The notes beneath the pieces are model-generated. The model did no database searches. It saw only the letters and a program-made list of their open reading frames with translations, and was not told the DNA's origin. Position numbers and translations under genes: made by a program. DNA of 64,000 nucleotides from Hyphomicrobiales bacterium (GTDB lineage Bacteria; Pseudomonadota; Alphaproteobacteria; Rhizobiales; Xanthobacteraceae): the NCBI GenBank assembly GCA_018335895.1, contig JAGXQU010000191.1:25239-89238 (forward strand). The letters run 5' to 3'. Shown piece after piece: positions 44,823 to 55,078 of this stretch (within the stretch, counting starts at the first letter, position 1; each line of letters opens with the position of its first letter).

Positions 44823-47450
44823 ATGTTCCGCGAAGCCGATGCCGCCGTACGCCTCAGCGAATACCGGCCCTATGACTGGCTCGTGGATACGGTCGATCTC
44901 GACTTCCGGCTCGAGCCCACGGCCACACGCGTTCGCGCAAAGCTCGCGATGCGGCCGAACCCGAAGGGCCGCAAGGATGTGCCCATCGTACTCGACGGCG
45001 ACGAGCTTACGCTTGTCTCCCTGAACCTCGACGGCCGCGTTCTCACCGCGAACGAATACGAAGTGAATGCCTCCTCCCTTACGATCAAGAACCCGCCGCG
45101 CGGCAAGCTCACACTCGAGATCGAAACGGTGATCGACCCTTCCTCGAACACGAAGCTGATGGGCCTGTTCCGCTCGAACAAGATTTATTGCACGCAGTGC
45201 GAGGCTGAAGGCTTCCGCCGCATCACCTACTTCCCCGACCGGCCCGATGTCCTCTCCGTCTACACCGTACGCATCGAAGCGGATCGCGACGAGGCGCCGT
45301 TCCTGCTTTCGAACGGAAACCCGGTCGAAGCTTTCGGCATTCCTGATACGAACCGCCACTACGCGATCTGGCACGACCCGCACCCGAAGCCGGCTTATCT
45401 GTTCGCGCTGGTCGGCGGAAAGCTCGACTATATCGAGGAGCCGTTCAAGACCGCGTCAGGCCGCAAGGTGATGCTCCGCATCTTCGTCGAGCCCGACAAG
45501 ACGCAGCTCGCGCACTACGCGATGGATGCCCTCAAGCGCTCGATGCGCTGGGACGAGAAAGTATTCGGCTGCGAATACGACCTCGACGTTTTCCATATCG
45601 TCGCGGTTTCCGACTTCAACATGGGCGCAATGGAAAACAAGGGCCTGAACATCTTCAACGACAAATATGTTCTCGCGTCGCCCGAGACCGCGACCGATAT
45701 CGACTACGAGAACATCGAAGCGATCATCGCGCACGAATATTTTCACAACTGGACCGGCGACCGCATCACCTGCCGCGACTGGTTCCAGCTTTGTCTCAAG
45801 GAAGGACTGACCGTCTTCCGCGATCAGGAATTTTCGTCGGATGAGCGCTCGCGGCCTGTCGAACGCATCGGCGACGTGCGCAGGCTGAAAAGTTTCCAGT
45901 TTGCGGAAGATGCCGGGCCGCTTGCGCATCCGGTTCGTCCCGAGACCTATCGCGAGATCAACAATTTCTACACGGTCACGGTTTACGAGAAGGGAGCCGA
46001 AGTCGTTCGCATGCTGAAGACGCTCTTGGGCGAGCGCGGATTCCGCAAGGGCATGGACCTCTATTTCAAGCGCCACGACGGCGATGCCGCGACCATCGAG
46101 GATTTCCTGAAATGCTTCGCAGACGCGAACAAGCGCGATCTTTCGCAGTTTGCGCTCTGGTACTCCCAGGCCGGAACGCCGGAGCTTGCCGTGCGCGGCA
46201 CCTATGACGCGACGGCAAAAACCTACACGCTCGACATCGAGCAGATGGTGCCGCCGACACCGGGCCAAAGCGCGAAGCAGCCGATGGTGATCCCGCTGAA
46301 GCTCGGCCTGCTCGACGCGAAAGGCCGCGATATCCCGATCAGGGATGCAAAAGGCAAAAGCATTTCCGACAATCTGATCGTACTCGACAGGCAGTCGCAG
46401 ACGTTCGTCTTCTCGGGCATCAAGGAAAAGCCCGCGGTTTCGATCAATCGCGGCTTCTCTGCACCTGTGAAGATTTCGGCGAACTTCGGTGCCGACAATC
46501 TGCTTTTCCTGGCCAAGTACGACAGCGATCCCTTTAACCGCTACGACGCCGTCGAGCAGCTCGCCATGCAGCAACTCGTGGCCTCCGCGAAAGGATCGAA
46601 CGAGCCGCCTTCAGCGCTCATCGAAGCGCTCGGCAACGCGCTCGACAATGCGACGCTCGACGACGCCTTCCTCGCGCAGCTTTTCAGCCTGCCCGACGAA
46701 TCGGATATCGCGCGCGAGATCGGCAAGAACATCGATCCCGATGCGATTCTCGCCGCACGCCGGAAGATCAAGCGCGATATCGGCACAGCGCTCAAGGGCA
46801 AGCTACTCGGGCGCTATCAGATGCTCACGAGCCATAGCCCCTATTCGCCCGACGCCAAGAGTGCGGGCCGGCGCGCGCTCCGCAATGCCTGCCTCGATCT
46901 TCTGGCCGCAACCGGAGACGACGCCGAGCACAAACGCGCGTTCCATCAGTTCGAGCACGCCGACAACATGACGGATCGGATGGCGGCGCTTGCCGTGCTC
47001 TCGCAGTACGCGATCCCCGAGCGCGAGACGGCGCTCGCGGCATTCGAAAAGCGCTACCGCGACGACCCGCTTGTGCTCGACAAATGGTTCGCGGTGCAGG
47101 CGCGTATTCCGGAATCCGGCACGCTGGATCGCGTGCGTGAACTTGCGAAACATCCGGCATTCTCGATGACCAACCCGAACCGCATGCGCTCGCTGATCGG
47201 CGTGTTCGCGGCCAATTCCTCCCAGTTCAACCGCGCGGACGGCAGGGGCTATGCGCTCATCGCCGACACGGTTCTCGTTTTGGACTCAAAGAACCCGCAG
47301 GTCGCCGCCCGGCTGCTCTCGGCCTTCAAGAGCTGGCGGACTCTGGAACCGGCTCGCCGCGCGCTTGCAGAGAAAGAATTGAATCGCATCGCACAAACGC
47401 CGGGCCTCTCGCCCGATGTGGCGGATATCGCAAGCCGATCATTGGCTTGA
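44823..47450 (+). CDS. pepN: Aminopeptidase N (M1 family, PepN)
   Basis: 875 residues, the standard PepN length, with AAGGAG before the ATG. The exopeptidase motif GAMENKGLNIFN (about residue 262) and zinc site HEYFHNWTGDRITCRDWFQL with the distal Glu in LKEGLTVFRDQEF (about 300-340) are intact. The DUF3458 Ig-like and C-terminal alpha-solenoid domains follow. No signal peptide: a cytosolic enzyme that removes N-terminal residues in peptide turnover. Confidence 0.97.
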   Translation: MFREADAAVRLSEYRPYDWLVDTVDLDFRLEPTATRVRAKLAMRPNPKGRKDVPIVLDGDELTLVSLNLDGRVLTANEYEVNASSLTIKNPPRGKLTLEIETVIDPSSNTKLMGLFRSNKIYCTQCEAEGFRRITYFPDRPDVLSVYTVRIEADRDEAPFLLSNGNPVEAFGIPDTNRHYAIWHDPHPKPAYLFALVGGKLDYIEEPFKTASGRKVMLRIFVEPDKTQLAHYAMDALKRSMRWDEKVFGCEYDLDVFHIVAVSDFNMGAMENKGLNIFNDKYVLASPETATDIDYENIEAIIAHEYFHNWTGDRITCRDWFQLCLKEGLTVFRDQEFSSDERSRPVERIGDVRRLKSFQFAEDAGPLAHPVRPETYREINNFYTVTVYEKGAEVVRMLKTLLGERGFRKGMDLYFKRHDGDAATIEDFLKCFADANKRDLSQFALWYSQAGTPELAVRGTYDATAKTYTLDIEQMVPPTPGQSAKQPMVIPLKLGLLDAKGRDIPIRDAKGKSISDNLIVLDRQSQTFVFSGIKEKPAVSINRGFSAPVKISANFGADNLLFLAKYDSDPFNRYDAVEQLAMQQLVASAKGSNEPPSALIEALGNALDNATLDDAFLAQLFSLPDESDIAREIGKNIDPDAILAARRKIKRDIGTALKGKLLGRYQMLTSHSPYSPDAKSAGRRALRNACLDLLAATGDDAEHKRAFHQFEHADNMTDRMAALAVLSQYAIPERETALAAFEKRYRDDPLVLDKWFAVQARIPESGTLDRVRELAKHPAFSMTNPNRMRSLIGVFAANSSQFNRADGRGYALIADTVLVLDSKNPQVAARLLSAFKSWRTLEPARRALAEKELNRIAQTPGLSPDVADIASRSLA

Positions 47451-47641
47451 GTCAAAAAAGCGAAAAAAGTTAACGCTGCCCCGGAGTCGTTAGCCGATAA
47501 TTTACGACTCGGGACAACGGTTTTTGACTCGTTGACTCTAGACAAGTCACCGCCAAATCGATTCTTATCAATTTCGATTCGGGGAGATGCGGCAGTCCCT
47601 CCAGATCATGACTTTTGGGGCTCATCCGGGGAGAGTCAGCG

Positions 47642-49906
47642 ATGGCGCGCGTCCACGCTGCCAACACGACTGCGCATGGACAATCGACGCGTGGTCTTGC
47701 CCGCTCGCTGACGCACCCGAGCTATCAACGTCTTGTCGATGCGGAGCCGGTTCTGCGCCGCATCGTGCCCGTTCTCATTGTCGTATTCCTGATGTCGGTC
47801 GTGCTAGGCGCGCTTGTGCAGGTGCTGGATCATCGCCGCACGGCGATCGCAGACGCGAAAACCGGCTTGTCGTTGTATACGCAATCGATCGCCGAAGAGT
47901 TCTCTCGCGGCGCAGCCGGTACCGACAGGACGGCGCACGACGCCAGGACACTGCTTCGTATCGCGACGCCGGCGCAGGCCATCGCCAATGGCAGGCGGTT
48001 CTTCCTCACCGACCCCAGCGGCAAGATCGTTGCCGCAGAGCCGGAGTCGCCTCTCGCAATCGGAAAATCGCTCATCGACCTGCTCGGCCCTTCGCAGCCG
48101 CTCACGGTCTATGCCGACCGCGCAGGCGTGATCGAAATCACGGTGCCGGACGGCAGCGAAGCGCTCGCGACGGTACGAAATCTGCGCGACAATCTCGGGC
48201 AGCTCGCCTCCGTTCAACTGCGTAGTACTGCGCTCGATAGCTGGTGGCGCGACACGCGGCTGACCGCAACGCTCGTCACCACGACCAGCGTCGTACTGCT
48301 CATTCTCGGTTTCGCCTTCCACTGGCAATCGAACCGCGCACGCGAAGCCGACCTGATCCACGAGAAGGTGCTCGCGCGCATGGACACTGCGCTGAACCGG
48401 GGCCGCGCGGGCCTATGGGACTGGGATCTGGCACGAGGCCGCATCTATTGGTCGGACTCCATGTTCGAGATCCTAGGGTTCAAACCGCGCGACGAACTGC
48501 TCTCCTTCGGCGAAATCGAGGCGCTGGTGCACCCGGAGGATGGCTCGCTCTTCGAGCTCGCTTCCAATCTCGCGGAAGTCGCCGACGGCGCCATCGATCG
48601 CGCATTCCGCATGCGTCACGCCGACGGCAGCTGGGTATGGTTGCGCGCGCGCGCGGAACTCGTGCAGGAGAACGGAAGCAGCGGCCCGCACGTGATCGGC
48701 ATCGCTTCCGACATCACCGAAGAGAAGCGCCTTCAGGCCCGCACCGCGACCGCCGACATGCGGCTCCGCGAAGCGGTCGAGACCGTCTCGGAAGCCTTCG
48801 TGATCTGGGACGCCGACCGCCGTCTCGTGCTTTCGAACTCAAAATTCAAGGAGCAGCACGGCCTGCCCGACGAAGCCGTCGCTCCGGGCACGAATTACGA
48901 CAGAGTCATCGCCGCAATGACCAACCCGGCGCTGCCGGATGCGCAGACGACAGACGGCAGCATCGAACTCGCGGACGGGCGCTGGGTGCAGATCAACGAA
49001 CGCCGGATGAAAGACGGCGGCCTCGTTTCGATCGGAACGGACATCACCAAGATCAAGCTGCACGAAGAAAAGCTGATCGAAAGCGAACGCACGTTGATCG
49101 CGCGCAACGTCGAGCTTACCAACTCGCAGCAGGCCCTCGAATACCAGGCGCAGCAGCTTGCCGAACTCGCGCAGAAATATGCCGACGAAAAATCCCGCGC
49201 CGAGGAAGCGAGCCAGGCGAAATCCGACTTCCTCGCCAATATGAGCCACGAGTTGCGGACACCGCTGAACGCGATCATCGGTTTCTCCGAGATCATGGAA
49301 TCGGGCATGTTCGGCAAACTCGGTTCGGAGAAATACTACGAATACTGCACCGACATCCGTGCGAGCGGCGTCTATCTCCTCGATGTCATCAACGACATTC
49401 TGGATATGGCGAAGATCGAAGCCGGCCGCATGCCGGTGAACATCGAGGCGGTGCGGCTCGAGGAAATCGTCTCGGATGCTATCCGCGTCGTCTCGGTGCG
49501 CGCCGGAGAGAAGAACCTCGTGTGCCGCACACGGATCTGCGACGACCTCACGGTTCGCGCCGACCGGCGCGCCATCAAGCAGATTCTGCTCAACCTCATT
49601 TCGAACTCGGTGAAGTTCACGCCGGAAGGCGGGCATATCGCGGTGAGCGCCAAGCGCTCCGGCAGCTCAGCGTTCCTCGTGATCGAGGACTCGGGCATCG
49701 GCATATCGAGAGAAGCGCTGAAAAAGCTCGGCCGTCCCTTTGAACAGGTCGAAAGCCAACTCACGAAAACGCAGGCCGGCTCCGGCCTCGGGCTCGCGAT
49801 CGCCAAATCGCTCGCGGAATTGCAGGGCGGACGCATGCGCATCCGCTCGATCGAGAACGTCGGGACCAAGGTATTTCTGCGCCTGCCCGCCCGGCTCGCA
49901 AGCTAG
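47642..49906 (+). CDS. pleC: PAS-containing sensor histidine kinase, PleC-like
   Basis: 754 residues from ATG 47642 (GGGGAGAG upstream). Transmembrane helices near 40-60 (IVPVLIVVFLMSVVLGALVQ) and 210-230 flank a periplasmic sensor domain. Two PAS-type domains follow (RGRAGLWDWDLARGRIYWSD; VSEAFVIWDADRRLVLSN), then a coiled coil, HisKA with MSHELRTPLNAIIGFSEIME near residue 530, and HATPase_c with LLNLISNSVKFTP and GSGLGLAIAKSL. PleC kinases/phosphatases control DivK and PleD in the alphaproteobacterial cell cycle. Adjacency to glnE is how pleC lies in related genomes (from memory), which supports the name but does not prove it. Confidence 0.8.
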   Translation: MARVHAANTTAHGQSTRGLARSLTHPSYQRLVDAEPVLRRIVPVLIVVFLMSVVLGALVQVLDHRRTAIADAKTGLSLYTQSIAEEFSRGAAGTDRTAHDARTLLRIATPAQAIANGRRFFLTDPSGKIVAAEPESPLAIGKSLIDLLGPSQPLTVYADRAGVIEITVPDGSEALATVRNLRDNLGQLASVQLRSTALDSWWRDTRLTATLVTTTSVVLLILGFAFHWQSNRAREADLIHEKVLARMDTALNRGRAGLWDWDLARGRIYWSDSMFEILGFKPRDELLSFGEIEALVHPEDGSLFELASNLAEVADGAIDRAFRMRHADGSWVWLRARAELVQENGSSGPHVIGIASDITEEKRLQARTATADMRLREAVETVSEAFVIWDADRRLVLSNSKFKEQHGLPDEAVAPGTNYDRVIAAMTNPALPDAQTTDGSIELADGRWVQINERRMKDGGLVSIGTDITKIKLHEEKLIESERTLIARNVELTNSQQALEYQAQQLAELAQKYADEKSRAEEASQAKSDFLANMSHELRTPLNAIIGFSEIMESGMFGKLGSEKYYEYCTDIRASGVYLLDVINDILDMAKIEAGRMPVNIEAVRLEEIVSDAIRVVSVRAGEKNLVCRTRICDDLTVRADRRAIKQILLNLISNSVKFTPEGGHIAVSAKRSGSSAFLVIEDSGIGISREALKKLGRPFEQVESQLTKTQAGSGLGLAIAKSLAELQGGRMRIRSIENVGTKVFLRLPARLAS

Positions 49907-52878
49907 TTCTCGGCAGCATCACCCAGAATCCGGTCGAAGGCCTCGCGCACGCGCTCCTGCGTGTCGGCAAGATGTGCGTTCAGGGTCGTGAAGTCCGGCA
50001 ACCCGCCGGCGCGCGCAAGCAGCGCCAAGAGACCCGGCGCCGCTTTCGCAGGCTCGAATGGCCCGCTAACGCACAGCCGCAAGACCTGCGTCAGGTTGTG
50101 ATAGAGCGTGACCGCCTCGCTCAGCAATTCGCCATCGGCTTTGTCCAGCAGCGATAACTTCCTCGCCTTCTCGATGACGCGTGCGGTCTGCGTATCCAGA
50201 ATGCCGAGATTCTGCTCGGCATGGACCAGAGAGAAATATTGCGCGAGAAACTCGATATCGATCAGGCCGCCCTTCGCGTTCTTGATGTCCCAGCGCTCGC
50301 TATCGCCGCGCTCGTCGGCGATCGCCTGCCGCATCTCGATCGCGTCGCGGGCGATGATGCCGGGGTCGCGCTCCACGCCTAGCGCCCTGCCGACCGCCGC
50401 CTCGACCTTGCTGCGAAAGCCCGCCGAAGACGACACGACCCGCGCCCGGGTCAGCGCCATATGCTCCCAGGTCCAGGCTTCGCTGGTCTGGTAGTTCACG
50501 AAGCTCGCAAGCGACGTCGCTACCGGGCCAGCGCGGCCCGAGGGGCGCAGACGCAGATCGACGTCGTAGAGTTTGCCCATGTTGGTCGGTGTGGTCAGCG
50601 CGCTGATGATGCGTTGCGTGAGACGAGCGAAATACTGCGCGCCGTATAGCGGCCGCTTGCCGTCGGACTCGGGCTTCGCTTCATCGAACTCATAGAGCAG
50701 GATCAGATCGAGATCGGAACCTGCCGTCATTTCGCGGCTGCCGAGCTTTCCGAGCGCGACTACCGCGGTTTCGGCATCCGAAAGCTTGCCGTGGTTCTTT
50801 TCGAAGCGGCGCAGGACCTCGCGATGCAGTTCGCGAATGATGACATCGGCGAGTGTCGCATAGGCTTCGCCTGCGCGGCTCGCCGAGAGAGCCCCGGAAA
50901 TCACCCGCACGCCGATCAGCACGAGATGCTCGCGGCCGAAGCTGCGGGTGAGATCAAGAAATTCTTCTTCGCTTTGCGCCTGTTTCAGCAGGTCCGCGAG
51001 CCGTTTCGCGAGCACTTCTTCCGAGGGCACGCCGGCGAAGAAAGCCGGATCGAGCAGACCGTCCAATAGCGACGGTGCCTGTGCGATCATGTCGCGAAGG
51101 CGCGGCGATGTTGAAAGGATGGTGGCGACGAGTTGCACGAGATCGGGATGCGTGCGCATCGCCGCAAGAAGCCGCTCACCGCCGGGAAGCTGCGACAGGA
51201 AGCGGTCGCAGGCGAGCAGTGCTGCGTCGGGATTTCCAGAACGCGAGAGTGCATCGAGGAGTGCAGGCAGGATCGCCTGAAATTCGCCTTGCGCCGCCTC
51301 GGTTTTTAACGCGCGATATTCGCCCGCGAGCCAGCCGCGAATGAGGTGGCTCGCTGCAAGCGGTTCCTTGAAGCCCATCTTCGAGAGCGTATCCAGCGTC
51401 TCGCGGTCGTCTTTGTCTTTCGGAAACAGGAGCGCACCGGATACGATGGCGAGCGGCGGCGCATCTTCGAACAGGTGCGCATAATGGCCCTGGACTCTTT
51501 GCAGATACCGCGTCAGCGTGCGTGCGAACTCGCCGCGGTCCTTGTTGCCTAAGAAGCGCGCGAAGCGGTCGAGCGCATCGTCTTCTTCCGGCAGGATATG
51601 CGTCTGTTCGTCCGCCATCATCTGCAAACGGTGTTCGGCGCGGCGAAGGTAAAGATAGGCCTCATGCAATTCGTCGCGGGCCTCTTCGCCGATCCATTTC
51701 TCCTCCGCGAGCCGCGCCAGCATTTCGAGCGTGCGGCGGCCGCGCAGTTCAGGCACCCGGCCGCCTGCGATAAGCTGCTGCGTTTGCACGAAGAATTCGA
51801 TCTCGCGAATGCCGCCGCGGCCGAGCTTGATGTTGTGGCCCGCCACTGCGATCTCGTCGTGCCCGCGGAACGCGTGAATCTGCCGCTTCATCGCATGCAC
51901 GTCGGCGATTGCGGCGTGATCGAGATAGCGGCGCCATACGAACGGCGAGAGGTTTTTCAGAAACCTTTCGCCTGCTGCGATGTCGCCCGCGATCGGACGT
52001 GCCTTGATGTAAGCCGCGCGTTCCCACGTCTGGCCTTCCCGCTCGTAATAGTCGAGCGCGGCAATGGTCGAAATCGCAATCTGGGTGGAGCCGGGGTCCG
52101 GCCGAAGGCGCAGGTCGGTACGGAATACGTAGCCGTCGCCGGTGCGGTCGTGCACGAGACGCAGAAGAGTCTTGGTTAGTGCGACGAAGAACTGAACCGG
52201 CTCGATGCCGTTAGTAAGCGGTGCGGTTTCGCGCTCGAACAGGACGATCAGATCGATGTCGCTTGAGTAGTTAAGTTCGCCTGCGCCATGCTTGCCCATA
52301 GCGAGCACGATGTACCCCGAGCCTTCGCCGGGGTTCGCCTCATTCGCGAGCTGGATCTTTCCCGCTCTTGCCCCCGCACGTAGCGAACGATCGACGGCCG
52401 CGCGAACTGCGGTATCCGCGAGTTTCGTCAGCGCATCCGTGACCCGTTCGAGGTCCCAGACGCCTCCGATATCGGCTAGCGCGATCAGAAGCGCGCCTTC
52501 CCGCTTCATCGCACGCAGAATGACCTGCGCTTCCGCGTCGGACTCCGCGGCAAGCGTCTGCTTCGTATGGCTTGCGAGGATGCGATCGATCGCGGCTTCG
52601 GGTGTCTCGCCGAGCAGACGAAGCAGGATACCCGGCTCGAAAGCGATAATTCCCCAGAGATAGGACGAGCCTTCGAACAGGCCGTGCATCAGCTTTTCGA
52701 GAACGACGTTCGACGCAATCGCCTCGCCGAGCGGGCCCGATACTTCCTTGGGCGTGTCGTCGATCAGGCGGGCGACTGCCGCCTTCGCTTCCGCGATCTT
52801 CGCGGCACGGGGCGCCTCGCGCAGGCGGGCGAGCAGAGATTCGGAAGAAGCAGCCGGACGGGCCTTCGGGGACTTCAT
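49903..52878 (-). CDS. glnE: Bifunctional glutamine synthetase adenylyltransferase/adenylyl-removing enzyme GlnE
   Basis: 991 residues. Two nucleotidyltransferase domains are visible: the N-terminal deadenylylase with LNYSSDIDLIVLFERE (about 225) and the C-terminal adenylylase with EMTAGSDLDLILLYEFD (about 720), each followed by a GlnD-PII-type helical domain. GlnE controls glutamine synthetase activity according to PII and glutamine. Its stop codon shares the CTAG palindrome with the pleC-like gene's stop. The ATG overlaps the upstream kinase's stop (ATGA), placing glnE in the RR-kinase transcript. Confidence 0.97.
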   Translation of the reverse strand: MKSPKARPAASSESLLARLREAPRAAKIAEAKAAVARLIDDTPKEVSGPLGEAIASNVVLEKLMHGLFEGSSYLWGIIAFEPGILLRLLGETPEAAIDRILASHTKQTLAAESDAEAQVILRAMKREGALLIALADIGGVWDLERVTDALTKLADTAVRAAVDRSLRAGARAGKIQLANEANPGEGSGYIVLAMGKHGAGELNYSSDIDLIVLFERETAPLTNGIEPVQFFVALTKTLLRLVHDRTGDGYVFRTDLRLRPDPGSTQIAISTIAALDYYEREGQTWERAAYIKARPIAGDIAAGERFLKNLSPFVWRRYLDHAAIADVHAMKRQIHAFRGHDEIAVAGHNIKLGRGGIREIEFFVQTQQLIAGGRVPELRGRRTLEMLARLAEEKWIGEEARDELHEAYLYLRRAEHRLQMMADEQTHILPEEDDALDRFARFLGNKDRGEFARTLTRYLQRVQGHYAHLFEDAPPLAIVSGALLFPKDKDDRETLDTLSKMGFKEPLAASHLIRGWLAGEYRALKTEAAQGEFQAILPALLDALSRSGNPDAALLACDRFLSQLPGGERLLAAMRTHPDLVQLVATILSTSPRLRDMIAQAPSLLDGLLDPAFFAGVPSEEVLAKRLADLLKQAQSEEEFLDLTRSFGREHLVLIGVRVISGALSASRAGEAYATLADVIIRELHREVLRRFEKNHGKLSDAETAVVALGKLGSREMTAGSDLDLILLYEFDEAKPESDGKRPLYGAQYFARLTQRIISALTTPTNMGKLYDVDLRLRPSGRAGPVATSLASFVNYQTSEAWTWEHMALTRARVVSSSAGFRSKVEAAVGRALGVERDPGIIARDAIEMRQAIADERGDSERWDIKNAKGGLIDIEFLAQYFSLVHAEQNLGILDTQTARVIEKARKLSLLDKADGELLSEAVTLYHNLTQVLRLCVSGPFEPAKAAPGLLALLARAGGLPDFTTLNAHLADTQERVREAFDRILGDAAEN

Positions 52879-54275
52879 GCCCCCTTAGTCTGGACCGGCT
52901 GCGCCGGAATCGCGAGCGTGACTTTCAAGCCTGGTGAATTGTCCTCCAGCCGCAGATCGCCGCCATGAAGCCGCGCAACCGCAAGCGCGAGCGACAGACC
53001 GAGACCCGCGCCCGGGAGCGAGCGGCTCTCCTCCAGACGCACGAAGCGTTCCAGCACGCGCAGGCGGTCCTTCTCGGCAATACCGGGGCCGCGGTCGCCG
53101 ACCGTGAACTCGATCCGGTCGCCAATCTTACGCGCCGCAACCGTAACTTTGCTTCCGGCCGTGGTACCGCCGTGTTTGATCGCGTTGTCGACGAGATTGG
53201 CAAGCGCTTGGCTCACGAGTTCGCGGCTACCGCGAACCGGAAGATTCTCCGCCGCATCGATACCCAGGGTAAGCCCGCTTTCCTCCGCAACCGGCTCGTA
53301 AAGTTCCGCGACGTCCCGCGCGATTTCGCCGGCATCGAAATCGGTCATGGCTTTCCGCACCTCGCCCGCCTCCGCACGGGAAATCATCAGAAGGGCGTCA
53401 AAGGTGCGAATGAGATTGTCAGATTCGTCGATGGTCGTTTCGAGTGCGCGGCGAAGATCCTTCTCGGTGTGGTTCTTCCGCAGCGCTTCTTCCGCGCGAT
53501 TGCGCAGCCTTGTCAGCGGTGTCTTCAGGTCGTGTGCGATGTTGTCGGAGACGTGTTTCAGGCCACCCATTAGATTCTCGATGCGGGTCAGCATCGCATT
53601 CAGGCTGTTCGCGAGCCGGTCGAACTCGTCGCCCGAACCGGTGACCGCAAGCCTGCCGCCGAAATCGCCGCGCATGATCTGTTCCGATGTCGCGGTCATC
53701 TGATCGATGCGCTTCATCACCCGCCGGGTGATGAACAATCCGCCTGCGATACCGAGAATGACGATCACGACCAGCGACCACCGCGCGGGTGCGGCGAGAA
53801 TCTGCCTCAGCCTCTCACGCTCTTCGATATCGCGCCCCACCAGCACGCGGAAACCGCCGATGAAAACGACGCGCACCAGCGCGCGGCTGTCGTGGAGATT
53901 GTCGGCTGCGTCGTCGGTGCGGCGATAGGAAATCTCGGACCAGCCCTGCCGCGACAGCACCGAATTGTTGATGTCGGTCACATTGGCCGCGACCACGGCA
54001 CCGTTGAACGACGTGATCAGGTAGAGATTCGAGCCCGGCTGCTGCGCCCGCACGGCCACCACGTCGATCAGCCTGCCGATACCCCCGTCTTCGTGCACGT
54101 CCTGAAGATTTTTGATTTCGCTGTCGATCGCGTCGGTTATCTGCGTCACGACCAGCGCCTGCGTATGGCGCGCGAGATAGCCGATCACCCCCGCCGCAAA
54201 GAGTGCGAACACGAGAAGGTAAACCGCCACGATCTTGAAAGCGGTGGTGCGGAGAAGTTTACCGAGCGCCGTCAC
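52875..54275 (-). CDS. HAMP-containing sensor histidine kinase
   Basis: 466 residues from GTG 54275. One transmembrane helix near 15-35 (VYLLVFALFAAGVIGYLARH), a periplasmic domain of about 130 residues, a second helix (WSLVVIVILGIAGGLFITRR), a HAMP linker, HisKA with H box NIAHDLKTPLTRLRNRAEEA and HATPase_c with LVDNAIKHGG and GAGLGLSLALA. The start lies 17 bases inside the upstream response regulator, its evident partner. The signal is unknown; nearby degP suggests envelope stress (inference). Confidence 0.93.
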   Translation of the reverse strand: MTALGKLLRTTAFKIVAVYLLVFALFAAGVIGYLARHTQALVVTQITDAIDSEIKNLQDVHEDGGIGRLIDVVAVRAQQPGSNLYLITSFNGAVVAANVTDINNSVLSRQGWSEISYRRTDDAADNLHDSRALVRVVFIGGFRVLVGRDIEERERLRQILAAPARWSLVVIVILGIAGGLFITRRVMKRIDQMTATSEQIMRGDFGGRLAVTGSGDEFDRLANSLNAMLTRIENLMGGLKHVSDNIAHDLKTPLTRLRNRAEEALRKNHTEKDLRRALETTIDESDNLIRTFDALLMISRAEAGEVRKAMTDFDAGEIARDVAELYEPVAEESGLTLGIDAAENLPVRGSRELVSQALANLVDNAIKHGGTTAGSKVTVAARKIGDRIEFTVGDRGPGIAEKDRLRVLERFVRLEESRSLPGAGLGLSLALAVARLHGGDLRLEDNSPGLKVTLAIPAQPVQTKGA

Positions 54276-54939
54276 GAATGATGTATCCCGCGCCCCGCAC
54301 GGTCTGTAGCAGCGGCTTTGCGAACCCCTTGTCGATCTTCGATCGCAGCCGCGAGACGTGCACGTCGATCACGTTGGTTTGCGGATCGAAGTGGTAATCC
54401 CACACGTTTTCGAGCAGCATGGTGCGCGTGACCACCTGCCCCGCGTGACGCATGAGATATTCGAGCAGCCGGAATTCGCGGGGCTGAAGCACGATCTCTT
54501 CGCCGTTGCGCATCACGCGGTGCGAGAGGCGGTCCAGTTCGAGATCGGCGACGCGGTAAACCGTATCCGCGCTGTTCGGAGCGCGCCTGCGCGAGAGCAC
54601 CTCGACCCGGGCAAGCAATTCCGAGAAGGCATAGGGCTTTGCCAGATAGTCGTCTCCACCGGCACGCAGACCCGTAACCCGGTCGTCGACCTGACCCAGT
54701 GCGGAAAGGATCAGTACCGGCGTTTCGTTACCGCGCTTTCGGAGTTCGGAAACCAGCGAAAGGCCGTCGCGCTTCGGCAGCATCCGGTCCACCACCAGCA
54801 CGTCGAAGCTTTCGTCGAGTGCGATCGCGAGACCGGCTTCGCCGTCATTGGCGATCTCGGCCATATGCCCTGCCTCGCGCAGCGCCTTCTTCAGATAGTC
54901 CGCGGCTTCGCGGTCATCTTCGATGATCAGGAGACGCAT
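54259..54939 (-). CDS. OmpR/PhoB-family response regulator
   Basis: 226 residues: receiver domain with acidic pair EDD near residue 8 and phospho-acceptor Asp in VLVVDRMLPKRDG (about 51), Lys in YLAKPY (about 101), then a winged-helix DNA-binding domain (LQPREFRLLEYLMRHAGQVV, TNVIDVHVSRLRSKID). It is cognate to the kinase that overlaps its 3' end. A strong terminator separates it from degP, so it has its own promoter in the 54940-54977 region or reads through. Confidence 0.95.
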   Translation of the reverse strand: MRLLIIEDDREAADYLKKALREAGHMAEIANDGEAGLAIALDESFDVLVVDRMLPKRDGLSLVSELRKRGNETPVLILSALGQVDDRVTGLRAGGDDYLAKPYAFSELLARVEVLSRRRAPNSADTVYRVADLELDRLSHRVMRNGEEIVLQPREFRLLEYLMRHAGQVVTRTMLLENVWDYHFDPQTNVIDVHVSRLRSKIDKGFAKPLLQTVRGAGYIIRDGAR

Positions 54940-54977
54940 GATTTCCGACTCGATATTCCTGCAAAGGCTTCTCGCCT

Positions 54978-55018
54978 AAAAAAATTGGGGCGGAAAGCGC
55001 TTTCACGCTCTCCGCCCC
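54978..55018 (-). terminator. Rho-independent terminator after degP
   Basis: On the minus strand a 13-bp stem (GGGGCGGAGAGCG with CGCTTTCCGCCCC, one G-T wobble) is followed by AATTTTTTTA. It lies about 60 bases after the degP stop and before the response regulator gene. Confidence 0.9.
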
Positions 55019-55078
55019 CGGATGCCCGCGGTCGGCAGGGGGCGATGGGGGTTTACGCCGCCGCGGACACCCGAAACG

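Noticed and set aside
45456-46574. 372-residue minus-strand ORF opposite pepN
   Set aside because: Antisense shadow of codon bias over the M1 peptidase catalytic region; no domain or ribosome site.
47484-47510. Inverted repeat GAGTCGT/ACGACTC between pepN and the PleC-like gene
   Set aside because: Arms of only 7 bp with a 13-base spacer and no T run; too weak to call as an operator or terminator without other copies.
48244-49743. 499-residue ORF inside the PleC-like kinase gene
   Set aside because: Arg-rich alternate-frame shadow; the kinase frame carries all PAS, HisKA and HATPase motifs.
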